Positions 8,380-17,113 of a stretch of DNA of 64,000 nucleotides are shown here, piece by piece. A model generated the notes under the pieces. That model was given only the letters and a program-made list of their open reading frames with translations, was not told the origin of the DNA and made no database searches. The DNA is from Arthrobacter sp. UNC362MFTsu5.1 (lineage in GTDB: Bacteria; Actinomycetota; Actinomycetes; Actinomycetales; Micrococcaceae): NCBI RefSeq assembly GCF_000685965.1, contig NZ_JMLE01000007.1, positions 1-64,000 of the forward strand. Direction: 5' to 3'. A program made the translations under genes and the position numbers. Positions within the stretch are counted from its first letter, which is position 1. Each line of letters begins with the position of its first letter.

Positions 8380-11105
8380 GACTGGTCATCTCCTGTACTG
8401 CCAAGGGCTACCGGAAGCTCCAAACGCTCTTCGATTTTTAGCTTGCCGTAAATCTGGTAGAGGTGTCCCTCCACTGTCCGTACTGATACGTGCAGTTGGG
8501 CCGCGATGCTCTTATTACTCGCCCCGGCGGCGGCCAGCTGCGCTATTTGGAGTTCGCGGGCGGTCAGGGTGAGCCTGTCGTGGGTGCCGTCCTGTGGCGT
8601 CCGCAACCGCCGGCGGCACGTTTCCGCCAGGTGCTTGGCCTGCCGGACCAGGCTCCTTTCGAGGTGCGCCTGATCCAGGTTCAGGATTGACTCGGCGATG
8701 TCCAGGGCGAACCTGTCATTGTGCATCCTGGCAGCGAGGTTTGCGGCTGCCATGAGATTGTCGGCTTCACGGGTCATGACTCCCCGGGCGTAATGTGCAC
8801 ACAGTTCCGCGAAGGGTCCCTGGCTTTCGCCTGCACTGTCCAGCAGCCTCGGAGCCGCATCGGATTCCCCCAGCCTGACGGCCGAGCTCAGGCACAGCAG
8901 CTCATGACCGACATTGCCGGCGGCACGGTCATCCTCCGCCATCCGGAGCAACTGCTCAATTCCCGTCCGCGAGCCGTCCAGTTCCGCCCGCGCAAGGGCC
9001 GTGAAATAGCCTTCTGCCCGGGATACCTTCCAGGTTTTCCGCCTGGAAGCGGATTCCGTCTCCGCAAGATAGGCAAGTGCTGCTTCCCGTTCGCCCTGCA
9101 GCGCGGAAGCGTAGGCCGCCGCGGCACAGGCCAGCGGCAGGATGCCGTCGCTGTCCTGGATGCGCAGCTGGCTGATGCCGGGAACGAGCAGATCGAGTCC
9201 GTCGCGTCCACGGCCCTGCATGCAGGCGCAGATCGCTTCCGGTATTTCAGTGGCACTGAACCGCCGGTAGATAACGGATGACGGGAGCCAGTCCTCCGTT
9301 GGCAGAGTCTCGGTCGCCTCATCCCACCTGCCGGCCACCAGGTACGCAAAGCGGAGCCTTGAGATCACCGACTGCGCGATGGCCACAGGAATCTCAGGCC
9401 GCAGGCACTGCAACTTCAGCTGTTCGGCGAGCTCGGCGGCATCCGACTGGCGTCCCGTCACGGCCCACGCTTCACACAGCCAGCTGCCGGCCTGGAGCCT
9501 GAATTCCGGGCTGTGGAACTCGACATTGTTCAAGGAATCGGTGAGGTCTGCCGCCATGTCCCGGTAACTTCCTGCGTAGCCGGCGGCTTCAGCCTCGGCC
9601 AGCGTGAGCTGTTCCCTGATGCGCCTGAGCTCCGGTGCCGGCATTCTCTCTGCAGGACCGGACGTGTCGTCATAAAGGACTTTCCGGGCCTTGGCCAGGG
9701 ACGCCGGGGCCTCGAGCCAGGCGTCCGGTGTGGCGAGGAACACCGAGCTCTCCGCCAGCAGTATGCCGATCGATTCGGCGAGCGCAGGCTCTGCCTGCGA
9801 CAACTTTTGATGCCGCCGAACAACGGCCAGGGCCTCCTCCACTTCGCCGAGGGTCATCAGCGCCGCAACCTCTTCGGTCACCGCTTCAGCCAGCGCATCG
9901 TGTCCCGGGATGGAGCGGACGAACCGCAGCGCGAGTGCGGCATCCAGCCTCCTGTTGGCGAGCCGGGCGGCGGACAGGGATTCTTCGGTCGACAACGGGG
10001 CGCCGCAGTCGAGGGCCCAGACTGCGAACGGCAGTTCCGTGGCGGGTGTGCGGAGCGAGGGGGCGGCGGCCTGGAGGACCATTTCGCGGAGCTCGTTGCT
10101 CCGGCCGGGCGGAACGTTCTCGCGGACCACATCTGCCACCAGCTGGCTCTGGATCCTGACCCGGCGGGGCAGGGAGTCCTCGACCGCCAGGACCCCGCGC
10201 TCCTCAAGGGCGTCCACGTCGTCGGCAGCCACGAGCGTCAGCAGTGTGTCCAGCGGCAGGGTCTCGGCCAGCGAGAGGATTTCCAGGATCCGCCGGTCAG
10301 CCTCGCCCATCCGCCCCAGCCGGGTGGCGATCAGGTCGGTGATGGCCCGTCCATGGACCCGGTGATCGGCCGTCAGGACCCACACCCCGTCCCGGACCAC
10401 CAGCGAACCGGAGTCAGCCAGCTCCATTGCAAGCATCTTGAGGTAGTGCGGGTTGCCATCGCTGGCTGCCCAGAGCGATTGGACGGCAGAGTGTGACACC
10501 TTGGCACTGAGGCCTTCTTCAAGCCAGCTGACCGCTTCCCGGAAGGAGAGTGGTTCGAGGTTCACCCGGGTCAGGAACCCGCCGTCGCACAGTCCCGAAA
10601 TCTCTGCCGACAGCCGCAACGGATCAGAGCAGGTCAGGACCAGGCGCACTGCGCGGTTTCGGGCGAGCTGTGCGATTGTCACGGCCGTCAGTTCGTCAGC
10701 CTCGCCGGCGTTGTCGACAAAGAGGTAAACAGTCTTTCCCATGGCCCGTTCCCGCAGGAGCCGCATCAGACCGGACAACACCAGCACCGGGTGGTTGAGG
10801 TATCCCGGCTCCAGGTCGCTCAGCAACATGTTGAGGGCGCCGTACGGCGAACGGGACAGCGCGGCACTGCACCGAAGTGTCACAACCAGGGAATCGTCAC
10901 GGAACTGCTTGAGTGCGTGGGTGGTCAGGAACGTCTTTCCGGTGCCCGAGGTTCCGGTCACCAGCACTCCCCCTGCTGACTCCGCCAGGGCGCGGGTAAT
11001 ATCGCTGACCGCCTGCTTGCGACCGATCAATGGCCATGCGGCGCCCCGTGACATTCCGGCGGACCTGGTGGCGTGTGAACTGGCCACATTATCAGCTGTC
11101 AACAT
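8376..11105 (-). CDS. LuxR-type LAL/STAND ATPase transcriptional regulator B
   Basis: 909 residues from the ATG at 11105, which has AGAGGT eight bases upstream; a TTG at 11147 would add 14 residues. The P-loop is GTSGTGKT (51-58) and the Walker B strand is TVYLFVDNAGEAD, where the second acidic residue of the usual DD/ED pair is replaced by Asn. The C-terminus has a canonical LuxR DNA-binding domain (LTARELQIAQLAAAG, SVRTVEGHLYQIYGKLK). It overlaps regulator A by 4 bp. A 279-bp gap with several inverted repeats separates it from regulator C, so this A/B pair probably has its own promoter in addition to read-through. Confidence 0.9.
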   Translation of the reverse strand: MLTADNVASSHATRSAGMSRGAAWPLIGRKQAVSDITRALAESAGGVLVTGTSGTGKTFLTTHALKQFRDDSLVVTLRCSAALSRSPYGALNMLLSDLEPGYLNHPVLVLSGLMRLLRERAMGKTVYLFVDNAGEADELTAVTIAQLARNRAVRLVLTCSDPLRLSAEISGLCDGGFLTRVNLEPLSFREAVSWLEEGLSAKVSHSAVQSLWAASDGNPHYLKMLAMELADSGSLVVRDGVWVLTADHRVHGRAITDLIATRLGRMGEADRRILEILSLAETLPLDTLLTLVAADDVDALEERGVLAVEDSLPRRVRIQSQLVADVVRENVPPGRSNELREMVLQAAAPSLRTPATELPFAVWALDCGAPLSTEESLSAARLANRRLDAALALRFVRSIPGHDALAEAVTEEVAALMTLGEVEEALAVVRRHQKLSQAEPALAESIGILLAESSVFLATPDAWLEAPASLAKARKVLYDDTSGPAERMPAPELRRIREQLTLAEAEAAGYAGSYRDMAADLTDSLNNVEFHSPEFRLQAGSWLCEAWAVTGRQSDAAELAEQLKLQCLRPEIPVAIAQSVISRLRFAYLVAGRWDEATETLPTEDWLPSSVIYRRFSATEIPEAICACMQGRGRDGLDLLVPGISQLRIQDSDGILPLACAAAAYASALQGEREAALAYLAETESASRRKTWKVSRAEGYFTALARAELDGSRTGIEQLLRMAEDDRAAGNVGHELLCLSSAVRLGESDAAPRLLDSAGESQGPFAELCAHYARGVMTREADNLMAAANLAARMHNDRFALDIAESILNLDQAHLERSLVRQAKHLAETCRRRLRTPQDGTHDRLTLTARELQIAQLAAAGASNKSIAAQLHVSVRTVEGHLYQIYGKLKIEERLELPVALGSTGDDQS

Positions 11106-11135
11106 GAGTGAGACCTCTGTATTTACGAGCGATTC

Positions 11136-11156
11136 CTGGTACCCCAAATTAACCAG
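11136..11156. promoter_or_regulatory. inverted repeat with TTAACCA motif upstream of LuxR regulator B
   Basis: Arms CTGGT (11136-11140) and ACCAG (11152-11156) flank an 11-nt spacer; the right side reads TTAACCAG, close to the centre of the large palindrome before regulator D and to the TTAACCAA before the polysaccharide operon. Position about 30-50 bp upstream of the regulator B start fits an operator. Inference only. Confidence 0.35.
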
Positions 11157-11213
11157 CTGTCACGCCCGCGGGCACCAGTAGTGAGTACTCGATTTTGCGC
11201 TTGACCGATACCT

Positions 11214-11232
11214 GTACTTGGAAAGCAAGTAC
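11214..11232. promoter_or_regulatory. 19-bp palindrome in the LuxR B/C gap
   Basis: GTACTTG and CAAGTAC form perfect 7-bp arms around GAAAG. A second, shorter pair (TGGTC at 11236-11240, GACCA at 11245-11249) follows at once. The arrangement about 110-130 bp upstream of regulator B suggests a regulatory site rather than a terminator, since no GC-rich stem or T-tract is present. Confidence 0.4.
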
Positions 11233-11359
11233 CCCTGGTCACCGGACCAAGGTACGCGGCCCCGCGGATCCAGCGCTGACACGCGGCTAGAGGTGCGCCC
11301 GGGGCGCTTCAAAATAGTTAACAAGTCGCCGTCGCCGCACCGTTTTGAGCGCCACGTCC

Positions 11360-11386
11360 GAGTAGGACCTCCCGGTCCAAGTACTC
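11360..11386 (-). terminator. hairpin overlapping the stop codon of LuxR regulator C
   Basis: GAGTA-GGACC (11360-11369) pairs with GGTCC (11374-11378) and TACTC (11382-11386), leaving a TCCC loop and a 3-nt bulge. The outer arm includes the TGA of regulator C. It could attenuate transcription from the upstream C/D pair into A/B. Confidence 0.4.
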
Positions 11387-14171
11387 ATTTCCCGGGTGCT
11401 GGTTTGGCCTTAACCGGCGGGTCCTCTCCGAGGCCCGCGGCGGCAGCCAACTCGTCACGTCCCGCGATGCCAAGCTTCAGGTAACAACGGTAAAGGTGGC
11501 CTTCCACCGTTCGGACGGAGATCTGGAGCTTGTCCGCGATCATCCGGTCGCTGAGTCCCGTGGCCGCCAGCCCCACGATGTTCCGTTCGCGCTTGGTCAG
11601 GATCGGGGCCACCGTGTCCGGCTGGGCTTCGTTGCCGGCGTGGCCCAGCTCTTCGTTGCATCGGGCGATGCCGGCGCGGGCCATGGCTGCCAGCTCCCGG
11701 TTCCGGCTCCGGTCCAATGAGGTCAGGGCTGCGGCATAGGCATCCGAGGCCAGCTGGAAGGCCGAGGCCGCGAAGAGCGACTCCCCCGCACGCAGGTACA
11801 GTTCGGCGCTGCCATCGGCGAGCGCGGCGGAGTATTCAGCCAGGGCCGCCGCCCAAGCGCCTTCCACCGAGCCGGCCAGCTCCTGCACACGCCCCAGCCG
11901 GGTGGTGTCTCCCAGGCTCATGGCCAGGGCGAGGGCGTTCAGTTCCAAGAACCCTGCGCCCTGTTGCGCGGCTTCCTCCGCGCTGCGGTGCAGGGCCGCG
12001 ATGCCGGATCCGTTCCCTGCCTGGAGTTCCTCACCGGCAGCAAGGAAGTCCCGCGCAAATGCTGTCACAAGATGCATGCCGCGCTCGCCCCACGCTTCAT
12101 AGTCCGACCGCAGCCTGTCGGCCTCGGCCTTGAAGCCCTGGGCCGCCGCCACGTAGTAGGCCATGGCTGCGCAGAACCGGAACATCTGCTGGGGATCACT
12201 GTCGCGGAGGGCTTCAATCCCGGTGACCAGCAATTCCAGAGCCTCGGCGAGCTTCCCCTGCCGGAGTGCAATGTAGCCCATGACGACATATGAGGCACCG
12301 CTGAAGGAAACCATGGCGGAACCGAAAGACGTCTGGGCGTAGCCATCCAGGAGTTGCTGGGCCTCAGCCCACTCCCCTGCGGCCAGGTCGCAGGCGACGA
12401 GCCGCACCACAGTGAACTCCGGAAGGAAGAAGATGTCGTTGTCCGGCGGCTGGACCTGGCCGTAGGCATCCATTGCGAGCTGGCGCCCTTGCAACGGATA
12501 CCCCAGCGCACAGAGCCGTTCGGCCTGCAGGGCCAGTGCCATCGACCTGGTGAGCGCGCCGTCCGGTTCCCCTGCGGAAGCGTCGGCTGCCAGCAGGTCA
12601 TCGAGCCCGGGACCCATCCGCCTGTAGTCGCCCGCGAGCGAGTACGCCATGAGTTCCACCAGGGAGGCCCGCCGTGCCGTGAGCCTGCGGATGGAGGCCG
12701 ACTCCGCGGGGTGGGCAGCGGCCTCTTCTTCGCCCCACAGGCGAAGGCGCCGGGCGTCCTCCTCGATGGCAGAGGCGGGCTGCCCGAGTGCCGTCCGGGT
12801 GGCGGACCTCAAGAGGCTGTTGACCACCATGTGCGTGAGGCCGCTGCCGGCGTCCACATTCACGTTCAAGAGGGCGGCAGCCTCGTCGTAGTGCCCCAGG
12901 TTGTAGTGCGAGCGGGCCATCACGGCCCGTGCCGTCTGTTGCAGTTCAGGATCCCGGACAGCCCAGGCGATGCGCAGGGCCGTCTCGCTTTCGAAGAGCT
13001 TGCAGGCCAGCACGGCGGCCCGGATCAGCAGCCTGGCGGGGACTTCCGCTCCACAGTCCAAAGACCAGGAAACCATCCGGAGCAGGGACTCGGGTTTGTC
13101 AGCGGAGAGTTCCATCCGGGACACGAGCTCCCGGTGCAGCTGGAGGCTTCGGGCCGCGGGAACGATCCGGCGCAGCACTTCCCCGTAGACCGGGCTGACC
13201 AGCCGGAGCGTCGGTTCGCTGTCCACCGACTGGACCACCAGACGCTGGTCCAGCAGTTCCTTGACGGCGGGCTCACCCGCGATCTCTCCCACGAGGGTCC
13301 TGTCCACCGGTTCCGCCAGCGCGATCAGGTTCAGCGCCTCACGGCCGTCGGCCGAGATGCGCATGAGCTGGACCTTCACGACGGCGGTGAGTTCCAGCGT
13401 CCGTACATGGGAGGAACCTGCGTTGAGCCAGACCCCGTTGCGCTGGATCAGGTCGCCGGAACGCTGGGCCTCGCGGATCAGGGTCTTGAGCAGCAGCGTG
13501 TTCCCGCCGGCCTCCTGCCAGTATTCACGCGAGGTGCTGTTGAGCACTTTGCCCTCAAGCAGGGCCTCGCACAGTTGATGGCCCTGTTCCAGGGTGAGGG
13601 GGGCGATGTCGAACCGTTCGGCAGTGCCGTCGTGCCAGAGCCGGAGCAAGGGCTGGGGGATGCCGGGCCGCGGAATGCAGGTGGCGACGAGTTTGGCCCA
13701 GCCGGCCTGGACAAGTTCGGAAATCATCTCGGCCGTGGCGGTGTCGAGGTCGTGGGCGTCGTCCACCAGCAGCAGGGCCGGTCCCGGACCCTTCCGGCCG
13801 CTTTCGAGGTGCGCCCACAGCGCCCTGAGGACGGCCACTTTGGAGGTGACGTCCTCTACTGAGAGATCAGACAGGTACGGGGAAAGTGCACCGTACGGAA
13901 CCGGTGAAAGTGACGGGCTTCCGTGGACGGTCATGACCGCCTGCCGGCCGTTCCCGGCGCTATTCAGTTGCGCCAGGAACGAAGACGCTCCCAATCCGGC
14001 GTCGCCGACGACGAAAACCGCCCAGCAGTCGTCCGATGCGAGGGCGTCTTTGACCGCGGACAGCATGTCCCCCCGGTCTATCCAGGGATCATCAGCATTC
14101 TGGCGCCGGGTCCCGGCGCGCGACCGCCCCGAAGCCTTCCCGTCAGACTTGAGCGGTTCCTTCAAGCTCAC
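11385..14171 (-). CDS. LuxR-type LAL/STAND regulator C with degenerate P-loop
   Basis: 928 residues from the GTG at 14171; a TTG at 14165 has the better-spaced GAGGAG and may be the true start. The ATPase region is recognisable, with Walker B PALLLVDDAHDLD, but the P-loop reads GDAGLGAS (56-63): the invariant lysine is Ala62, confirmed by the codons GGA-GCG-TCT. The helical middle and the C-terminal LuxR helix-turn-helix (LTKRERNIVGLAATG, SVRTVEGHLYRCYLKLG) are intact and the frame is uninterrupted, so it is not an ordinary pseudogene. The start lies inside the 3' end of regulator D (23-29 bp overlap), implying translational coupling. It may work without ATP hydrolysis or as a partner of the other three. 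Confidence 0.88.
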   Translation of the reverse strand: MSLKEPLKSDGKASGRSRAGTRRQNADDPWIDRGDMLSAVKDALASDDCWAVFVVGDAGLGASSFLAQLNSAGNGRQAVMTVHGSPSLSPVPYGALSPYLSDLSVEDVTSKVAVLRALWAHLESGRKGPGPALLLVDDAHDLDTATAEMISELVQAGWAKLVATCIPRPGIPQPLLRLWHDGTAERFDIAPLTLEQGHQLCEALLEGKVLNSTSREYWQEAGGNTLLLKTLIREAQRSGDLIQRNGVWLNAGSSHVRTLELTAVVKVQLMRISADGREALNLIALAEPVDRTLVGEIAGEPAVKELLDQRLVVQSVDSEPTLRLVSPVYGEVLRRIVPAARSLQLHRELVSRMELSADKPESLLRMVSWSLDCGAEVPARLLIRAAVLACKLFESETALRIAWAVRDPELQQTARAVMARSHYNLGHYDEAAALLNVNVDAGSGLTHMVVNSLLRSATRTALGQPASAIEEDARRLRLWGEEEAAAHPAESASIRRLTARRASLVELMAYSLAGDYRRMGPGLDDLLAADASAGEPDGALTRSMALALQAERLCALGYPLQGRQLAMDAYGQVQPPDNDIFFLPEFTVVRLVACDLAAGEWAEAQQLLDGYAQTSFGSAMVSFSGASYVVMGYIALRQGKLAEALELLVTGIEALRDSDPQQMFRFCAAMAYYVAAAQGFKAEADRLRSDYEAWGERGMHLVTAFARDFLAAGEELQAGNGSGIAALHRSAEEAAQQGAGFLELNALALAMSLGDTTRLGRVQELAGSVEGAWAAALAEYSAALADGSAELYLRAGESLFAASAFQLASDAYAAALTSLDRSRNRELAAMARAGIARCNEELGHAGNEAQPDTVAPILTKRERNIVGLAATGLSDRMIADKLQISVRTVEGHLYRCYLKLGIAGRDELAAAAGLGEDPPVKAKPAPGK

Positions 14172-16875
14172 TCCTCGATGAAATCCCCATTTTCGTGAAG
14201 ATCTGGTAGAGATGGCCTTCCACCGTACGAATGGAAAGCTGCAGCCGGTTGGCGACTTCCTTGTTGCTCAACCCCTGGCTGGCCATTCTGGCAACCTGCC
14301 GTTCCCGTTCGGTCAGTTCCGGTCCCACCGTGTGCGGCATCAGCGGCAACACCGGCAGCGTTTCCACGAGCCGGTCCAGCCGGTGCTGGGCGGCCCGTGC
14401 GGACTGGGAGTCCCCCTTTTCCCTGGCGATGTCCAGCGCCAGCACCACGCATCTGGACTCCACCGCGTCGAGGTGCAGCTCCTGGGCCAGTGACGCAGCC
14501 TCAAGCAGGAGTTTGGAATCCTTCTTTCTGCTCCCCTCCCCGACCAGACGGTTGACGCTGGCCATCTTTCCCTGCCTCCGGGAGGACACCTCGGTCAGCA
14601 GAACCAGTTCTTCCTCCGTTCCATGCACCGTAGCACCGAACAGGCTGATGGAGGCAGTGGTTGTCCGCCCCTTGGAAATGTCCTCGTGCGCGGACTCGAT
14701 CAGCTTCTGCTTTGCACCCGGATCCTTGAGCCACCGCTTGGCCATCCGCACGCAGAACTCGGCCATCCACGAGGTGAACCAGGCGACATGCTGTTCCTCC
14801 TGGGCTGCGAGGTCGAGGAAGTTTCGCGATTCCTGGATGTCCCCGGCCTGGGCGTAGGCGAATGCCAGGGCTGAGCAGGCCAGTGACGGTCCGTAGTAGC
14901 TCCGCCTGATTTCCAGCTGCGCCTGGGCGCCGAGCAGCGTGTCGATGGCGAGGTCGGCCCGTCCGGCATAGGTGTAGGCCACACCCAGCGCAAGTTCTGC
15001 CGCCCCACCCAGGTACTGCATGATTTTGGGCTTCTGGTCCAGTGCGTCGGTGAGTATCCTGACGCAGTCCTCCCATTGGCCGCTGCACAGCAGGGCGGCA
15101 AACAGTCCTTCGGCCTGCCAGGCCAGCATTCCCGGCGCCACGTTGGACTGTTCCATCCGGTGCTGAATCTCGGCTGCCAGGGCAATGGCGTCCGCCTCCC
15201 TGCCTATGACCGCCCACGCCATGGTCAGCAGGCAGGCGCAGTTCAGGACGTACAGCGGGTCGCCGTCTTCTTTGTAGGACCGTTCCAGGTCTTCGGCGAC
15301 GGCGGCGTATTCACCCTGGTGGATCATCTGCTCGAATTCGGCGAGCATGATCAGCTCGTGGGCACGGGCAAAGTCGGCCGGCGTCTCATTGCCGATGGAT
15401 GCCCTTTCCCGCCGGGCCAGCTCCTGCCGGGCCGCCGACAGGATTCCGTCGATCCGCGTGTACCCTCCGTGGACCCAGAGCAGCGCGCTGCAGAAATCCT
15501 GCACGCAGCTCGCGTAGGCGGTCGCGGGTAGTTCAGCCAGTTGCTCGGGTGTGACCTCCTCGAGGACCGCCACGGCAGACTCATGCTCGGCCAGCGTCAT
15601 GTAGGCGGCGGCCCGTTGCTGGGCGGCCTCAGCCCAGTGCGGGTCTCCGACGTGGATCTGCGCTAGCGCCTCCAAGGCGAACATCGGGTCGAACAGCCGG
15701 TTCGCCGCAGCGGCAGCGGCCAGTGCGAACGCCGGCTCCACCGGCTCACCGCAGTCAAGGGTCCAGGCGACATACCCGAGGAGCTCTTCGACATCCATCT
15801 CGGCAGGGGTTGCACCCACAACCCGTGCGACGAGCTGGTGGAGTTCCTTGCGCCGCGGCAGGTCCATCCAGCCCCGGATGACTTCGCCGACGTAGTCGTC
15901 CTTCAGGCTCACCCAGCGGCGGCCCGTCTCACCGACTTGCAAATACCCGGCCTTTTCGAGGTCGGCAACCACGGCCGGGTCCAGGACATCGAGGAGGACG
16001 AATAAGGGAACCCGGCGGATCAGGGCCAGCCACTCCAGGCCTTCCCTGACCTTGGGGGTTTCCCGTGCCAACCGGGACCTGACCAGGTCCACCAGGGCGT
16101 CGGCTTCCGCGAGGTTGATCCCCCCGCGCAGCGCCCAGACTTTCCCGGCGAGGTGGAGGTTGCCTGAACGCAGTTGCTCAATCACGATCGCCTGGAGAAC
16201 CAGCGGGTTTCCGCCACTCGCCGCGTACAGCGAACTGGCGGCGGTGGCAGTCACGGGACGCCCCAGGACGCCGGCAAGCAGTTTGCTCACTTCCGGCCTG
16301 GTGAATACTTCGAGCCGGATTTCTTCGAGCGAATTGTTGCGCAGGAGCCGGATCAGGTCTTCGGGCATGTCCGTCACGTTGCGAACGGTGACCATGAGCT
16401 TCGCGGCGCCGCTCAGGATGAGGTGCATCAGGACTGCGGTGCTCATGCTGTCGATCGCCGGCAGGTCTTCGAGCACAACCAGGACCGGACGCCCGGCGGC
16501 GTCTTCGCGGATGAGCCGGGAAATGCCGTGGACGATTTCGCCCGGGGATTCCAGCACATGTCCGGGCAGCCGGGCCACGAGAAAGGCCAGTTGACCAAAC
16601 GGAATGGCAGGATCAGTGGTGGTTCCGTGGAGGTGGATGATATGCATCTTGCCCACCAGCTTGGCTTCCACTGCGCGCGCAAAAGTGGACTTGCCGACGC
16701 CTTGCGCGCCGACGACTACGACGCCGTGGAGTTCGCTCTCAGACAGGATGGAGACGACGGACGCCTGGATGTCCTGCCTGACCAAAGACGACCACTTACG
16801 ACGCTCGGAGGCTCCCATGCCCCGGCGTTCAGTCTCCAGGAGCCCCCCATGTTCAGAGCCTGGTGATGCAAGCAC
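14143..16875 (-). CDS. LuxR-type LAL/STAND ATPase transcriptional regulator D
   Basis: 910 residues from a GTG at 16875; an ATG at 16818 (891 residues, MGASERRKW) is an alternative, and neither has a strong ribosome site. The P-loop GAQGVGKS (56-63) is intact; Walker B is PVLVVLEDLPAID. The C-terminus has the LuxR DNA-binding domain (LTERERQVARMASQG, LSIRTVEGHLYQIFTKMG). This is the first gene of the regulator quartet and lies directly behind the putative promoter at 16982-17046. Compared with A-C the sensor region is clearly divergent, as expected if each recognises a different ligand. Confidence 0.88.
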   Translation of the reverse strand: MLASPGSEHGGLLETERRGMGASERRKWSSLVRQDIQASVVSILSESELHGVVVVGAQGVGKSTFARAVEAKLVGKMHIIHLHGTTTDPAIPFGQLAFLVARLPGHVLESPGEIVHGISRLIREDAAGRPVLVVLEDLPAIDSMSTAVLMHLILSGAAKLMVTVRNVTDMPEDLIRLLRNNSLEEIRLEVFTRPEVSKLLAGVLGRPVTATAASSLYAASGGNPLVLQAIVIEQLRSGNLHLAGKVWALRGGINLAEADALVDLVRSRLARETPKVREGLEWLALIRRVPLFVLLDVLDPAVVADLEKAGYLQVGETGRRWVSLKDDYVGEVIRGWMDLPRRKELHQLVARVVGATPAEMDVEELLGYVAWTLDCGEPVEPAFALAAAAAANRLFDPMFALEALAQIHVGDPHWAEAAQQRAAAYMTLAEHESAVAVLEEVTPEQLAELPATAYASCVQDFCSALLWVHGGYTRIDGILSAARQELARRERASIGNETPADFARAHELIMLAEFEQMIHQGEYAAVAEDLERSYKEDGDPLYVLNCACLLTMAWAVIGREADAIALAAEIQHRMEQSNVAPGMLAWQAEGLFAALLCSGQWEDCVRILTDALDQKPKIMQYLGGAAELALGVAYTYAGRADLAIDTLLGAQAQLEIRRSYYGPSLACSALAFAYAQAGDIQESRNFLDLAAQEEQHVAWFTSWMAEFCVRMAKRWLKDPGAKQKLIESAHEDISKGRTTTASISLFGATVHGTEEELVLLTEVSSRRQGKMASVNRLVGEGSRKKDSKLLLEAASLAQELHLDAVESRCVVLALDIAREKGDSQSARAAQHRLDRLVETLPVLPLMPHTVGPELTERERQVARMASQGLSNKEVANRLQLSIRTVEGHLYQIFTKMGISSRSELEGTAQV

Positions 16876-16981
16876 GATCGATCACGCTACCTTCGTGGCT
16901 CCAGCTGATGCGAGTTGGCTGAGCCGTCGGGTGTTCAGTTTTCCGATGCCGCCAAACGAGGCAACAAGACCTTGAATGTGA

Positions 16982-17046
16982 AAATTACCATAGCAGGTAT
17001 GGCTAAACAATTAGGCCGCTTTATGCAACTGGTTAACCAATTGCAT
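16982..17046 (-). promoter_or_regulatory. putative promoter and two palindromic operators upstream of the LuxR quartet
   Basis: Reading leftward, TTGTTT (17005-17010) and TAATTT (16982-16987) are separated by exactly 17 bp, a plausible -35/-10. The spacer holds an inverted repeat CCATA-GCAGG-TATGG (16988-17002). Upstream, 17023-17046 is a 24-bp palindrome with 11 of 12 pairs matched; its core is TGGTTAACCA and its outer arms are ATGCAA and TTGCAT. The region is AT-rich against the genome background. One site in the spacer and one centred near -60 is a common layout for combined repression and activation. The element is inferred, not demonstrated. Confidence 0.5.
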
Positions 17047-17113
17047 TGCACCAACCGTGACCAGTCCCCCACCCGCAGGCTACCGCTAAAGAGGCGGTTT
17101 CGAGGCAACGTTA

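Noticed and set aside
11385-14171. LuxR regulator C as a pseudogene
   Set aside because: The frame is intact over 928 codons with conserved Walker B and DNA-binding domain; only the P-loop lysine is lost.
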